Source: Halobacillus litoralis | Lineage (GTDB): Bacteria; Bacillota; Bacilli; Bacillales; Halobacillaceae | Direction of reading: 5' to 3' | DNA length: 64,000 bases | Assembly (NCBI RefSeq): GCF_009856445.1 | Contig: NZ_WMFA01000001.1 | Span: 434,001-498,000 of the forward strand | In this document: positions 35,859 through 44,123 of the stretch, one piece after another | How the letters are laid out: each line of letters begins with the position of its first letter | Position numbering within the stretch: position 1 is the stretch's first letter | The notes under the pieces: model-generated | Told to the model about the DNA's origin: nothing | The model's input: only the letters and a program-made list of their open reading frames with translations | The model's database searches: none | Made by a program: the position numbers and the translations under genes

Positions 35859-36827
35859 ATGCGGCATTTCCCTACACCGAAAGTCGTGGTCAGCCGTTGT
35901 TTGGAATTTGCAGAAGTCCGCTATAATGGAGCCGTGATCCCAGATAAGGCCGTTCAGCGTATGCAGGCGCATGTGGAATTCATACCCGTATGTCCAGAGG
36001 TTGAAATCGGGCTCGGCGTACCACGCGAAGTCATTCGTATTATTGATGGCGAAGAAGAACAGCTCGTCCAGCCGAAAACGGGAGAAAATCTAACGGATAC
36101 AATGAAAGAGTTCTCCGAAGGTTTTCTGGATCATTTGACCGACGTGGATGGATTTTTATTGAAAAACCGATCACCAACGTGCGGCATGCATGATGTGAAA
36201 GTTTATCACAGTGAAGGAAACTCTCAAGTTGTCGGAAAAACATCAGGATTTTTTGCCAAGGAAATCCTTCATCGTCATGGAGGGCTTGCGATTGAAGAAG
36301 AGGGGAGACTTAAGAACTATACACTAAGACACCATTTTTTAACGAAATTGTTTACGCTCGCTGACTTTCGTGAGGTGAAGAAGTTTGATGGAATGAAAGG
36401 GTTGCAGCAATTCCACGCACGTAACAAATATCTCTTCATGGCTTATCACCCTGGAACGCTCAAGAAAATGGGGCAAACGGTTGCGAATCATAATCACCTT
36501 GATTTTGAACAGGTCATAGAAAGCTATGAACCTTTGCTTCATGAACTTATGGAGAAGCCGGCAAAACCGAGTGCCCACGTGAACGTATGCCAGCATATTG
36601 CAGGATACTTCAAAAAGGATTTGTCTAAAGAAGAGAAAGAAAGCTTTCAAAGCCTTCTGGAACAATATAAAGAAGAGAAAGTACCCTTGAGTGCTGTGTT
36701 GAGTGTATTAAATTGCTGGGTCGCCCGTTTCCAAAGTGAATACCTGAAGCAACAGACTTATTTTGAACCCTATCCGCTGGAGCTGGTTGAAATATCGGAT
36801 TCAGGAAAGGGAAGGGCCTATTCCTGA
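35859..36827 (+). CDS. DUF523 and DUF1722 domain protein (YbgA/TudS-like)
   Basis: A 322-residue fusion. The N-terminal DUF523 half has three conserved cysteine sites, VVSRCLEF, FIPVCPEVEIGLGVPRE and KNRSPTCGMHDVKVY, which in related desulfidases bind a [4Fe-4S] cluster. The C-terminal DUF1722 (YbgA) half has YHPGTLKKMGQTVANH and VLNCWVARFQSEYLKQQTYF. Possible thiouracil desulfurase plus unknown module. AAAGGGGAG before the ATG. It ends one base from the converging fructosamine kinase gene. Confidence 0.87.
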   Translation: MRHFPTPKVVVSRCLEFAEVRYNGAVIPDKAVQRMQAHVEFIPVCPEVEIGLGVPREVIRIIDGEEEQLVQPKTGENLTDTMKEFSEGFLDHLTDVDGFLLKNRSPTCGMHDVKVYHSEGNSQVVGKTSGFFAKEILHRHGGLAIEEEGRLKNYTLRHHFLTKLFTLADFREVKKFDGMKGLQQFHARNKYLFMAYHPGTLKKMGQTVANHNHLDFEQVIESYEPLLHELMEKPAKPSAHVNVCQHIAGYFKKDLSKEEKESFQSLLEQYKEEKVPLSAVLSVLNCWVARFQSEYLKQQTYFEPYPLELVEISDSGKGRAYS

Positions 36828-36830
36828 ATC
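36798..36830. terminator. hairpin spanning two converging stop codons
   Basis: GATTCAGGAA pairs with TTCCTGAATC around a 13-base loop. The right arm contains the stop of the DUF523 gene and the first bases of the opposite stop. No T-run follows, so it may act as an RNA end hairpin rather than an intrinsic terminator. Confidence 0.4.
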
Positions 36831-37695
36831 ACCCGACATAATGTTTCAGAATCCGGTCCACCTGTGATCCATACATTTCCCCAAAGATATTCAGATGGAC
36901 GAGCAGATAAAAAAGCTGGTAGATGGGTTTTGTATCCTGATAGTTCTCGGGTAGCTCGAAATGTGTGTTGTACTGATTTAAAAAGTTTGGCGGGAATCCC
37001 CCGAACAGCTCAGTGAAGGCAAGTTCAAATGCGTGGTCTCCGTATAGGACGGACGGATCGATTAAAACAGGTTCGCCCTCACTTGTGGTCATCCAATTTC
37101 CACCCCATAAATCGCCGTGCAGGAGAGAGGCTTTTGGTTTTTGGGGAATAAATTCATCGACCCTGTCCATCAGTTTTATCAAGCGTTCTTCACGAAGACC
37201 TGAGATTGAACCTTTTGCCGCTCCTATTTCCAACTGTCCTCCTAAACGATAACGGCGGTAATAATCTGTCCAGGCTGTGCACCACTCATTGGTCTGATTT
37301 AGCTCACCAACAAAGGTCGGCTTTCCATATCCGTACTTCTCTGATGTATGCTGATGCATGTGAGCTATGCTCTTTCCGAGGGAATGGGAAGCATCTGAAG
37401 CCCCTTTTTCGATCCATTCCATCACAAGTGCAGCTTTTTCATCACCATCAGGGATGTCGTAATGATAGACATCAGGCACTCGTACAGCTTCTGTTTCCTT
37501 TATAAGGCGTAAGCCCTCTGCCTCTGCTTGGAAAAAATGACTCGCAACTTTTTCGTTGACTTTAATAAAATAAGGACGACGATCCGTCTCTACATAAAAT
37601 GACTGATTGATGTCTCCTCCACTTACAGGTTGGATGGAGTGTACGGTTGAAGTGTCGTTGACTTTTTCTAATGTCTCCCGAATAAAACGTTCCAT
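36829..37695 (-). CDS. fructosamine kinase family protein
   Basis: A 288-residue kinase of the fructosamine-3-kinase/ketosamine family, which phosphorylates sugars attached to protein amines and so helps remove glycation damage. It has PVSGGDINQSFYVETD at the N-terminus, the catalytic loop LLHGDLWGGNWM (about residue 192) and the metal site VLIDPSVLYGDHAFELAF. AAAGGAGGG before the ATG. The GNAT gene lies 14 bases upstream on the same strand, so they form an operon. Confidence 0.92.
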   Translation of the reverse strand: MERFIRETLEKVNDTSTVHSIQPVSGGDINQSFYVETDRRPYFIKVNEKVASHFFQAEAEGLRLIKETEAVRVPDVYHYDIPDGDEKAALVMEWIEKGASDASHSLGKSIAHMHQHTSEKYGYGKPTFVGELNQTNEWCTAWTDYYRRYRLGGQLEIGAAKGSISGLREERLIKLMDRVDEFIPQKPKASLLHGDLWGGNWMTTSEGEPVLIDPSVLYGDHAFELAFTELFGGFPPNFLNQYNTHFELPENYQDTKPIYQLFYLLVHLNIFGEMYGSQVDRILKHYVG

Positions 37696-37708
37696 GGAAT
37701 CCCTCCTT

Positions 37709-38608
37709 TTAATGAATGGTAGTGGAAAGAGGTGGCTCTGGTTTCATTTCTTTTTGATACGCATAAATGGTATGGATTTCTTTGAACCCGAATTGTTGAT
37801 ATAAGGCTTCTGCCTGCTGATTCTCTGTTCTGACCGAGATTGTGACCACATCCAGTTCAAGAGCAAAGAAGGCATACTGTAACGCATGATGAATGAGCTC
37901 TGAGCCAACACCGCTGCTTCGGTGATCAGCAGCTACATTTACAAAGCAAATTTCTCCTTCATGTCCTGAGATAATGGTTTCGAAATAAATGTACCCGATC
38001 AGCTCTCCGTTTTGCTGGTAACCCCAAAGGTAATTGCCCTTATCCCCGGATAAATGCAGCATTTCCTTTGTCGTGTAGTAAGCTGCCGAAGGGTGAATGT
38101 CATCCAAGGTTGCGTAGTCTTCCTGACTAAGCCCGACGATAGAGGTGTTTTTTTTCTCACTCGTTTCATAGGAAGCTTTAAAAGCGGCTAACGTACGTTC
38201 AATGTTGTACATCTGAAACTGATGCCTTTCTGCAAAGGAAACGAGTGCCTGATTGGCAGCAAAACAGGCTACCTTTACAACATCAAAGTGCAGCTGCGCC
38301 GTTAGAGAAGCTTTGTCCCATAATTGTTCGATGACCTCTTCCTGATCCTTAATAGCGAAAGGGCCCAGCAGCCGGCATAGTTTCTGCTCAAAAAAAGGAA
38401 GGATGCCGAGGAATCCGATGATTTCTTCTCCTTCCCAGGCGACATAGGCGAGAGGTTCTTTGAACTGGGTCAACGTCCAAATCTGTTCAAATATTTCATT
38501 TTGTTCTGAAGCCATCCAGGCAACGTAATGGTGGTCTTGTTCGTTCATTTTGAACAACCATTCGGCAACGGTATGTAACTCTTTGACTTCCAATTCACGA
38601 ATATGCAT
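37709..38608 (-). CDS. GNAT family N-acetyltransferase
   Basis: A 299-residue protein with a C-terminal GNAT domain: FVNVAADHRSSGVGSELIHHA and SVRTENQQAEALYQQFGFKEI; the N-terminal half resembles a second, degenerate GNAT fold. The frame extends upstream, but ATG 38608 (MHIRELEVKE) has AAAGGAG with 8-base spacing. First gene of a pair with the fructosamine kinase. Substrate unknown. Confidence 0.83.
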   Translation of the reverse strand: MHIRELEVKELHTVAEWLFKMNEQDHHYVAWMASEQNEIFEQIWTLTQFKEPLAYVAWEGEEIIGFLGILPFFEQKLCRLLGPFAIKDQEEVIEQLWDKASLTAQLHFDVVKVACFAANQALVSFAERHQFQMYNIERTLAAFKASYETSEKKNTSIVGLSQEDYATLDDIHPSAAYYTTKEMLHLSGDKGNYLWGYQQNGELIGYIYFETIISGHEGEICFVNVAADHRSSGVGSELIHHALQYAFFALELDVVTISVRTENQQAEALYQQFGFKEIHTIYAYQKEMKPEPPLSTTIH

Positions 38609-38767
38609 CAGCAACACTCCTTTGTATAGTAAATTTTCACACAGTTGGTATAGAAGGCGCAACTGTTAGGGAGAGGTGAGGGTAAATCGATGAAATAGGG
38701 GAGGGGCTTTCGGTTGATCCCATCCATTCAGTTGGAAACCGGTCAAACTTCACTTAATTACATCATT

Positions 38768-38797
38768 AAAGAAACCCCCAATCATCCGATTGGGGGA
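38768..38797 (-). terminator. terminator of the secreted protease gene
   Basis: CCCCCAAT pairs with ATTGGGGG around CATCCG; a TTTCTTT run follows on the minus strand. Confidence 0.8.
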
Positions 38798-38804
38798 AAG
38801 AGTC

Positions 38805-40922
38805 TTACTTATTCTTTTCAGGACCTTTTTCTTTGTAATCCACTTCATATTCGAATTCAACAGGGTTCAAGCTATCCTGTGGAGCCGCGTAGTAAGTCGT
38901 CATGTACGTCTTACCAGGGCGGAAGACTTGTTGAAGCTCCAATGCCTCTTCATCTGTAACATTGAATGGGTCGACTTCAACCACTTGATACTTCCCGTTG
39001 TTTTTCTCTTTAATGAATGTAACACCATAGTCTACATAATTTCCGAGAAGTTCCGCTTTAGACATGAATGGTTCTTTTGTCGTGCCATCATAACTTATTC
39101 CGACTTCTGGAATTTCGATGTTATCAATGAACCATCCCGTGTCATTGTGTCCCCAATCCGTCAAGTAACGGAATGAGATGTGGACTTCCTCTCCTGCAAA
39201 CTCAGATAGATCGAAGCTTTCAGACTGGTAATCCTCAAAGTGTCCTGTGAATCCAGGAACATTTTCTTTGATTTTCGGATAACCTTCGTCAACGACATCT
39301 GAACGCGTGTTTTCGTTTTCGAGGGATGTCCATGTTTGTCCATTGTCTGTGGAAACTTGTACGACACCATAGTCCCAGCTCTCTTCGATGTCCACAAAGT
39401 GATCGAAATTCAATGTGGCGTTCTCAACATCTGTTAAGTCCGCTTTGAAAATCAAATTGTTGTCCAATTCGTCACCTGTGCCGGCAGAAAGCACTTCATT
39501 ATCGCTTCCTAAAGGATCCGTTACGCTTTCCCACGTGTTATCTTCAAAATCTACGCCATTAAACTTGAAGGACTCTACGTTTTCACCTGGTTCAAAGTTG
39601 AACTCTTTAAAGTCTGTACCCCAAGCAGGGACACCCTCTTTTTCATAGTCTTTCGCTTTTTCAAAATTGACCGTTTTCCCGCGTGTTTCTCCATCTCCAA
39701 CAGGAAGCTCACGTAGATCGATGTTTTCAAAACCATATTTTCCACCTTTGAACTTCGGATCATCCACAACTAAGGCTGTAGAGAAGTCTTGGTAAACTTC
39801 ATTGAATGTTACGTTAAACCCAAAGTCTTGATAGGCGCTTTCGAAACTTTCAATACTATTCAATTCATCTTTCGCCACATGGCGGATGAACTCTTGTCCA
39901 AATCTCTCGTAGTTGTATAGGGTGAAAAGTTGAACCAGGCCATAGTCAGCAATGGTTTCAGGACCGGTTTCAGCGTCTACATGCTCGTCCCAGTTTGTTA
40001 ACGAGTTTTCCGGGTGATCGAGCAGGAAGTTGATAGACCCGGAATCCATTCCGTATCCACCTAGGTATTCAGAGAAAGTGGACATTCCTTCATTCAACCA
40101 GGAAGTCTCATCCCCGTCATTATCCGCATGAATGAGGTGCTGTAATTCGTGTATTGTCGTTCCAAAGAACGTGCTTTCCAGACGTGTATCCCAGTCTCTT
40201 GAATCGATCGTGATGATGTTACGATCCATATAGTTTTCAAGTGTCTGCCAGAAGAAGCCAGCAACAAAGAAAGGATAGGTCGGGTCTTCATAATTGTCAT
40301 CCTGAACGTTATCGACAAGGATGATGACTTTGTCTCCATCCCCTTGATAGTAACCCTCCGGAACAATTCCTAAGTCCTCCAGTTGAGCATTTGTTCCGTC
40401 CAATGTATCGGGGGAACCAAAGAAATCAGTAGCTACTGGATACATGTTTTCATCGAATTCATTGGCCATTATGTCCGCTTGCTCTTGTGTGACCACATGA
40501 GCTGGACGATCGTCCCCTTCAGGGAAGGAAAGGTCATTGGCCACCCATACTTCTGCATGATCTCCCACACTTTGAAGAGTAAACTCTTTAAATGCTAAAT
40601 CCCGAGTGAGGAATTGTTTCGTTTCACCTGCGGCAGAAGTTCTTGAAGCTTCTGCATTTGATTCTGATCCGCTTCCTTCTTCCCCATTAAAATTTACTTT
40701 GGATGCATTATCCTTGATCGTCTGTTTCGCTTCTCGCTGGAAGCTTTCGCTTTCGTCCAAGCGCTGCAATTGACCATCGATATCTATTTTTTCGCTATAC
40801 CGTTCGACGTTCCAATTTTCCTGTACTTTGCTTGCACTTACTTCTGTTACCGCAGCCGGAGAGAGCAATGACAGGGTCAAGGCACCCGCTGACAGTAAAG
40901 CTGTTAGTTTCTTATTCTTCAA
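38805..40922 (-). CDS. secreted zinc metalloprotease (M30/M6-like) with anchor-J/immune-inhibitor-A-like C-terminal domain
   Basis: A 705-residue exported protein. Signal peptide 1-30 (MKNKKLTALLSAGALTLSLL then SPAAVTEVSA). The zinc site is HELQH at 258-262 followed by NEGMSTFSEYLGG (277 on), with E278 a likely third ligand, as in hyicolysin-type enzymes. Residues about 480-640 resemble the MAM/jelly-roll domain of immune inhibitor A (WTSLENE, GWFIDNIEIPEVG). The protein is strongly acidic, suiting a saline medium. No cell-wall anchor is seen, so it is probably released. The substrate is unknown. Confidence 0.82.
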   Translation of the reverse strand: MKNKKLTALLSAGALTLSLLSPAAVTEVSASKVQENWNVERYSEKIDIDGQLQRLDESESFQREAKQTIKDNASKVNFNGEEGSGSESNAEASRTSAAGETKQFLTRDLAFKEFTLQSVGDHAEVWVANDLSFPEGDDRPAHVVTQEQADIMANEFDENMYPVATDFFGSPDTLDGTNAQLEDLGIVPEGYYQGDGDKVIILVDNVQDDNYEDPTYPFFVAGFFWQTLENYMDRNIITIDSRDWDTRLESTFFGTTIHELQHLIHADNDGDETSWLNEGMSTFSEYLGGYGMDSGSINFLLDHPENSLTNWDEHVDAETGPETIADYGLVQLFTLYNYERFGQEFIRHVAKDELNSIESFESAYQDFGFNVTFNEVYQDFSTALVVDDPKFKGGKYGFENIDLRELPVGDGETRGKTVNFEKAKDYEKEGVPAWGTDFKEFNFEPGENVESFKFNGVDFEDNTWESVTDPLGSDNEVLSAGTGDELDNNLIFKADLTDVENATLNFDHFVDIEESWDYGVVQVSTDNGQTWTSLENENTRSDVVDEGYPKIKENVPGFTGHFEDYQSESFDLSEFAGEEVHISFRYLTDWGHNDTGWFIDNIEIPEVGISYDGTTKEPFMSKAELLGNYVDYGVTFIKEKNNGKYQVVEVDPFNVTDEEALELQQVFRPGKTYMTTYYAAPQDSLNPVEFEYEVDYKEKGPEKNK

Positions 40923-41147
40923 AATAAGATCCCCCTAATGAAAAAATTGTAAAAATATCTATATTTTATTATGAAGAATATTCTAAAAAAATTAGAATAG
41001 TTATTTTGTATTGAATTTCGCAACACGAAACAAATTCAATGAGAAATAAGTTTTAGGTCTATGATCCCTTTTGAATATGAGATTTTCATGATTGACGAGA
41101 ATAAGAGAAGGGAAGAATGAAGAACAGAAGTATGGAGGGGGAGGAAA

Positions 41148-42812
41148 ATGGGAAAACGGTTGAAATACATATCCATATATAGAATATCCATCATCGTCTG
41201 GATGGCGTTGAAATTTCTTATACAAATCTTCTGGTTTGAAAAAAGACACCGGATCTGGGATCAGGACACAAAACGGAAATGGGAGGAAATGCTGGCAAAG
41301 CAAGCAGAAGAATACCGCAGGAAGGCGGTGCTATTAGGTGGTCTGCTCATTAAATTCGGCCAGTTCTTAAGCTCCAGAGGAGATTTATTACCGCAATCTT
41401 TCATTAAAGAATTAGAGGGGCTCGTTGACAGAGTCGAACCGGTTCCATTTAAGTATTCGAAACAGACCATGGAAGAGGATTGGAATGCACCTCTTGATGA
41501 ATACCTTTCAAACATCAAGGAAGATTCCATTGCTTCAGCTTCGATCGGCGAGGTTTATAAAGCTCATTTGAAAGACGGCACCCCCGTTGCGGTTAAGGTC
41601 CAGCGGTACCGGGTTCGCGACACGTTCCGGATGGACTTCAAAGCATTGAAAATCGTCTTCTGGATGCTCAATAAATTTACCGTTTATGGGAAGAAAGCGG
41701 ACCTGCCGGCTTTATACCGGGAAGTCGTCCGAGTGATCAGCAACGAATTGGATTTCACCATGGAACTTCAGAACGGCAATCATTTCAAAAAGAGATTTGC
41801 AGATTTTGAGGATGTTTACATCCCTGATTATTATTCCGATCTATCGACAAAGCGTGTGCTTGTCATGGAATGGATTGAAGGAACAAAAATCACGGACTTA
41901 TCTTTTATTAAGAAAAATAACATTGACCGGGAAAAGATTGCTCGGACGCTGTTCGATTTGTGTGTGGAACAGTTTCTGTATGCGGGAATGTTTCACTCCG
42001 ATCCTCACCCTGGAAACTTGATGTTAAAAGAAGACGGTACAGTGGTTGTCATTGACTTCGGGATGGTCGGGGAAATTAAGAACGAAGATGCGAATTCGAT
42101 TCGTAAAATGATTCAAGGCTTCATATTAGATGACTATGACAGAGTTATTGAATCGCTGCAGGAAATGGACTTCCTGCTTCCTGATGCGGACACAGAGAAA
42201 GTGAAAAAACTCTTGAAGCAGACAACCGACATGTACCTGGATGGGAACTTTGACAAGTTGGATGCGCATATGATGAATGATATGCTGGGCGATTTACAAG
42301 AGTTTGTGAAAGAACAGCCGATTCAGCTTCCTGCTGATTATGCCTTTTTAGGACGTGCGACTTCAATCATCGTTGGAGTTTTAACAAGTGTGTATCCTCA
42401 AATCGATTTAATTAAGTGGGGTAGACCGGTAATTAAGGAATGGATGTCAGGGGAAGCTTCCAGTTTTTCTTTATACAAAGAAATCGCGAAAGAGACAGCC
42501 CGGCCGCTTCTATCCCTGCCGCGAGCTCTGGTGGAATATCTCGAGGATGGAGATAAAGAAAGGGAATGGAAGAGTTATCATCAAAAAAACCATTTATTCC
42601 ATCAATATTATCTATTTTATACTTTCCTTTCGCTCGTGATTGCAGGAATCGGTGCTGCTTCTTTATATTACACACTGATTGTTCCTGTCCTCCCGACGAT
42701 ATGGATCGGGAGTATCGTATCAGGAGTAGGTGTACTTGGGTTTCTCGTAAGTTCGTTCAATCATTTGAGGATGTTGAAGCGCATCCATCATAATAGGAGG
42801 AATGAAGGATGA
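41148..42812 (+). CDS. ABC1/UbiB (AarF) family atypical kinase
   Basis: A 554-residue ABC1 protein with a two-helix membrane anchor at the C-terminus (LFYTFLSLVIAGIGAASLYY and VLPTIWIGSIVSGVGVLGFL). Family motifs: KFGQFLSSRGDLLPQ (KxGQ), SIGEVYKAHLKDGTPVAVKVQ, and HSDPHPGNLMLKEDGT with VIDFGM. Known relatives support quinone or lipid metabolism through an unusual ATPase. GGAGGGGGAGG before the ATG. The stop overlaps the next start by 4 bases (ATGA). Confidence 0.92.
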   Translation: MGKRLKYISIYRISIIVWMALKFLIQIFWFEKRHRIWDQDTKRKWEEMLAKQAEEYRRKAVLLGGLLIKFGQFLSSRGDLLPQSFIKELEGLVDRVEPVPFKYSKQTMEEDWNAPLDEYLSNIKEDSIASASIGEVYKAHLKDGTPVAVKVQRYRVRDTFRMDFKALKIVFWMLNKFTVYGKKADLPALYREVVRVISNELDFTMELQNGNHFKKRFADFEDVYIPDYYSDLSTKRVLVMEWIEGTKITDLSFIKKNNIDREKIARTLFDLCVEQFLYAGMFHSDPHPGNLMLKEDGTVVVIDFGMVGEIKNEDANSIRKMIQGFILDDYDRVIESLQEMDFLLPDADTEKVKKLLKQTTDMYLDGNFDKLDAHMMNDMLGDLQEFVKEQPIQLPADYAFLGRATSIIVGVLTSVYPQIDLIKWGRPVIKEWMSGEASSFSLYKEIAKETARPLLSLPRALVEYLEDGDKEREWKSYHQKNHLFHQYYLFYTFLSLVIAGIGAASLYYTLIVPVLPTIWIGSIVSGVGVLGFLVSSFNHLRMLKRIHHNRRNEG

Positions 42813-43117
42813 GTGATTTATTGAAGAAAGGGTTTCATCTTGGTTTAGGTGCTGCCATCAGTGGCAAGGAACGTTTTGAAAAGATGGTCAATGAAATGGT
42901 GAAGCGCGGAGAAATCAGCCCTTCACAAGCGAAGACCATGGTCAATAATTGGATGAACCAGTGGATTGCAAAAGGTCAGAGCAAAGATAAAGAGTGGAAT
43001 GAACAGGCGAAAGCCAGGTTTCAGGATCAGATGAAGGAACTGGGCTTTGTCTCAAAAGAAGAGTATGAAAAACTGGAAGCCCGCATCGAAAGACTTGAAA
43101 ATCTTCATGGAAGATAA
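42809..43117 (+). CDS. phasin-like small helical protein
   Basis: A 102-residue amphipathic helical protein (MSDLLKKGFHLGLGAA, SPSQAKTMVNNWMNQW, ending YEKLEARIERLENLHGR) resembling the phasin/polyhydroxyalkanoate synthesis regulator family. It overlaps the ABC1 kinase gene by 4 bases, implying coupled translation and a shared role. No PHA synthase gene is in view. Function unknown. Confidence 0.75.
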   Translation: MSDLLKKGFHLGLGAAISGKERFEKMVNEMVKRGEISPSQAKTMVNNWMNQWIAKGQSKDKEWNEQAKARFQDQMKELGFVSKEEYEKLEARIERLENLHGR

Positions 43118-43166
43118 CCAAAAAGCCTCCGTTTCTGAATTCATCAGATGCGGAGGCTTTTTGGTT
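43116..43166 (+). terminator. terminator of the ABC1 kinase operon
   Basis: A 16-bp perfect stem AACCAAAAAGCCTCCG with CGGAGGCTTTTTGGTT around a 19-base loop that holds a small inner hairpin. Confidence 0.9.
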
Positions 43167-43409
43167 ATGTAAATACGGATGATAGCAGGGTTGTAGCGCA
43201 GCGATAACTTATCTTTATAGAAAAAAGGATTCTGACGAGTGACTCGCTTTACGGACCACTATCTTCTCATACACCTATTTAAACGAAGTCTTGAAGGGAG
43301 AAGCTGTTTTTTCAGAGAGGGGAGTTTTGTTCTGTAAAGATTAGGTAATAGAGCATAACTAGACAGTTCTATATATGCGGATTTCCAACCGAAGGGGAGG
43401 GAAGAGTCG

Positions 43410-44108
43410 GTGAATAAACGAGTGTTGTCCTTTTTCGTAATCGCTTTCTTAACTGGGTGTCAAATGAGAGTACTCAATCCAAAAAGTGATACTGCTGATA
43501 CATTGACGAACTTAATCTACCTGAGCTTTGGCATTATGATGCTTGTGCTGATCGTCGTATTTGTTTTATTCGTCTACTTTCTTAGGAAATTCCGGGAAAG
43601 AGGGAAGGCGAAATTTAATATTCCACCAGATGAAAAGGAGAACAAGTGGCTGGAGATCACATGGACCATTGTTCCTGTTTTATTGCTTGCCATCTTAGCC
43701 GTTCCAACGGTAAAGGCTACATATGACCTAACCTCGAAAGTGTCAGGTTCAGCGGGAGGGTCAAAGGGCGACGCTATGATTGTCGAAGTGGTCGGCCAGC
43801 AATACAATTGGAAATTCACTTATGAGAACGGTAAAGAATCTTATGATGAACTCGTTTTACCTGTAGATCAGGAAGTTCAGTTCCGTCTTACCTCAAATGA
43901 TGTCATCCACTCCTTCTGGATTCCGAACTTATCAGGGAAAATCGATGTTCTCCCGGGTGAAATGACGAAATTATCGTTTGAGCCACGCGAAGAGGGGACG
44001 TATCAGGGGAAATGTGCAGAGTTTTGCGGGGCGGAACATACGCTGATGAGGTTTGAGACGAAAGTGATGAGTCAGCAATCGTTTGAGAACTGGGTGCAGG
44101 AAGAGTAA
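43410..44108 (+). CDS. coxB: cytochrome c oxidase subunit II (CuA-containing lipoprotein)
   Basis: A 232-residue subunit II with lipoprotein signal (FFVIAFLTGC), two membrane helices, and a complete CuA site: H in DVIHSFWIP and GKCAEFCGAEHTLM. Because CuA is intact, it should take electrons from a cytochrome c, not directly from quinol. The C-terminal cytochrome c domain of the Bacillus caa3 CtaC is missing. GTG start after GGGGAGGG. First of three oxidase genes. Confidence 0.9.
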   Translation: MNKRVLSFFVIAFLTGCQMRVLNPKSDTADTLTNLIYLSFGIMMLVLIVVFVLFVYFLRKFRERGKAKFNIPPDEKENKWLEITWTIVPVLLLAILAVPTVKATYDLTSKVSGSAGGSKGDAMIVEVVGQQYNWKFTYENGKESYDELVLPVDQEVQFRLTSNDVIHSFWIPNLSGKIDVLPGEMTKLSFEPREEGTYQGKCAEFCGAEHTLMRFETKVMSQQSFENWVQEE

Positions 44109-44123
44109 ATAGGAGAGGGTGGG

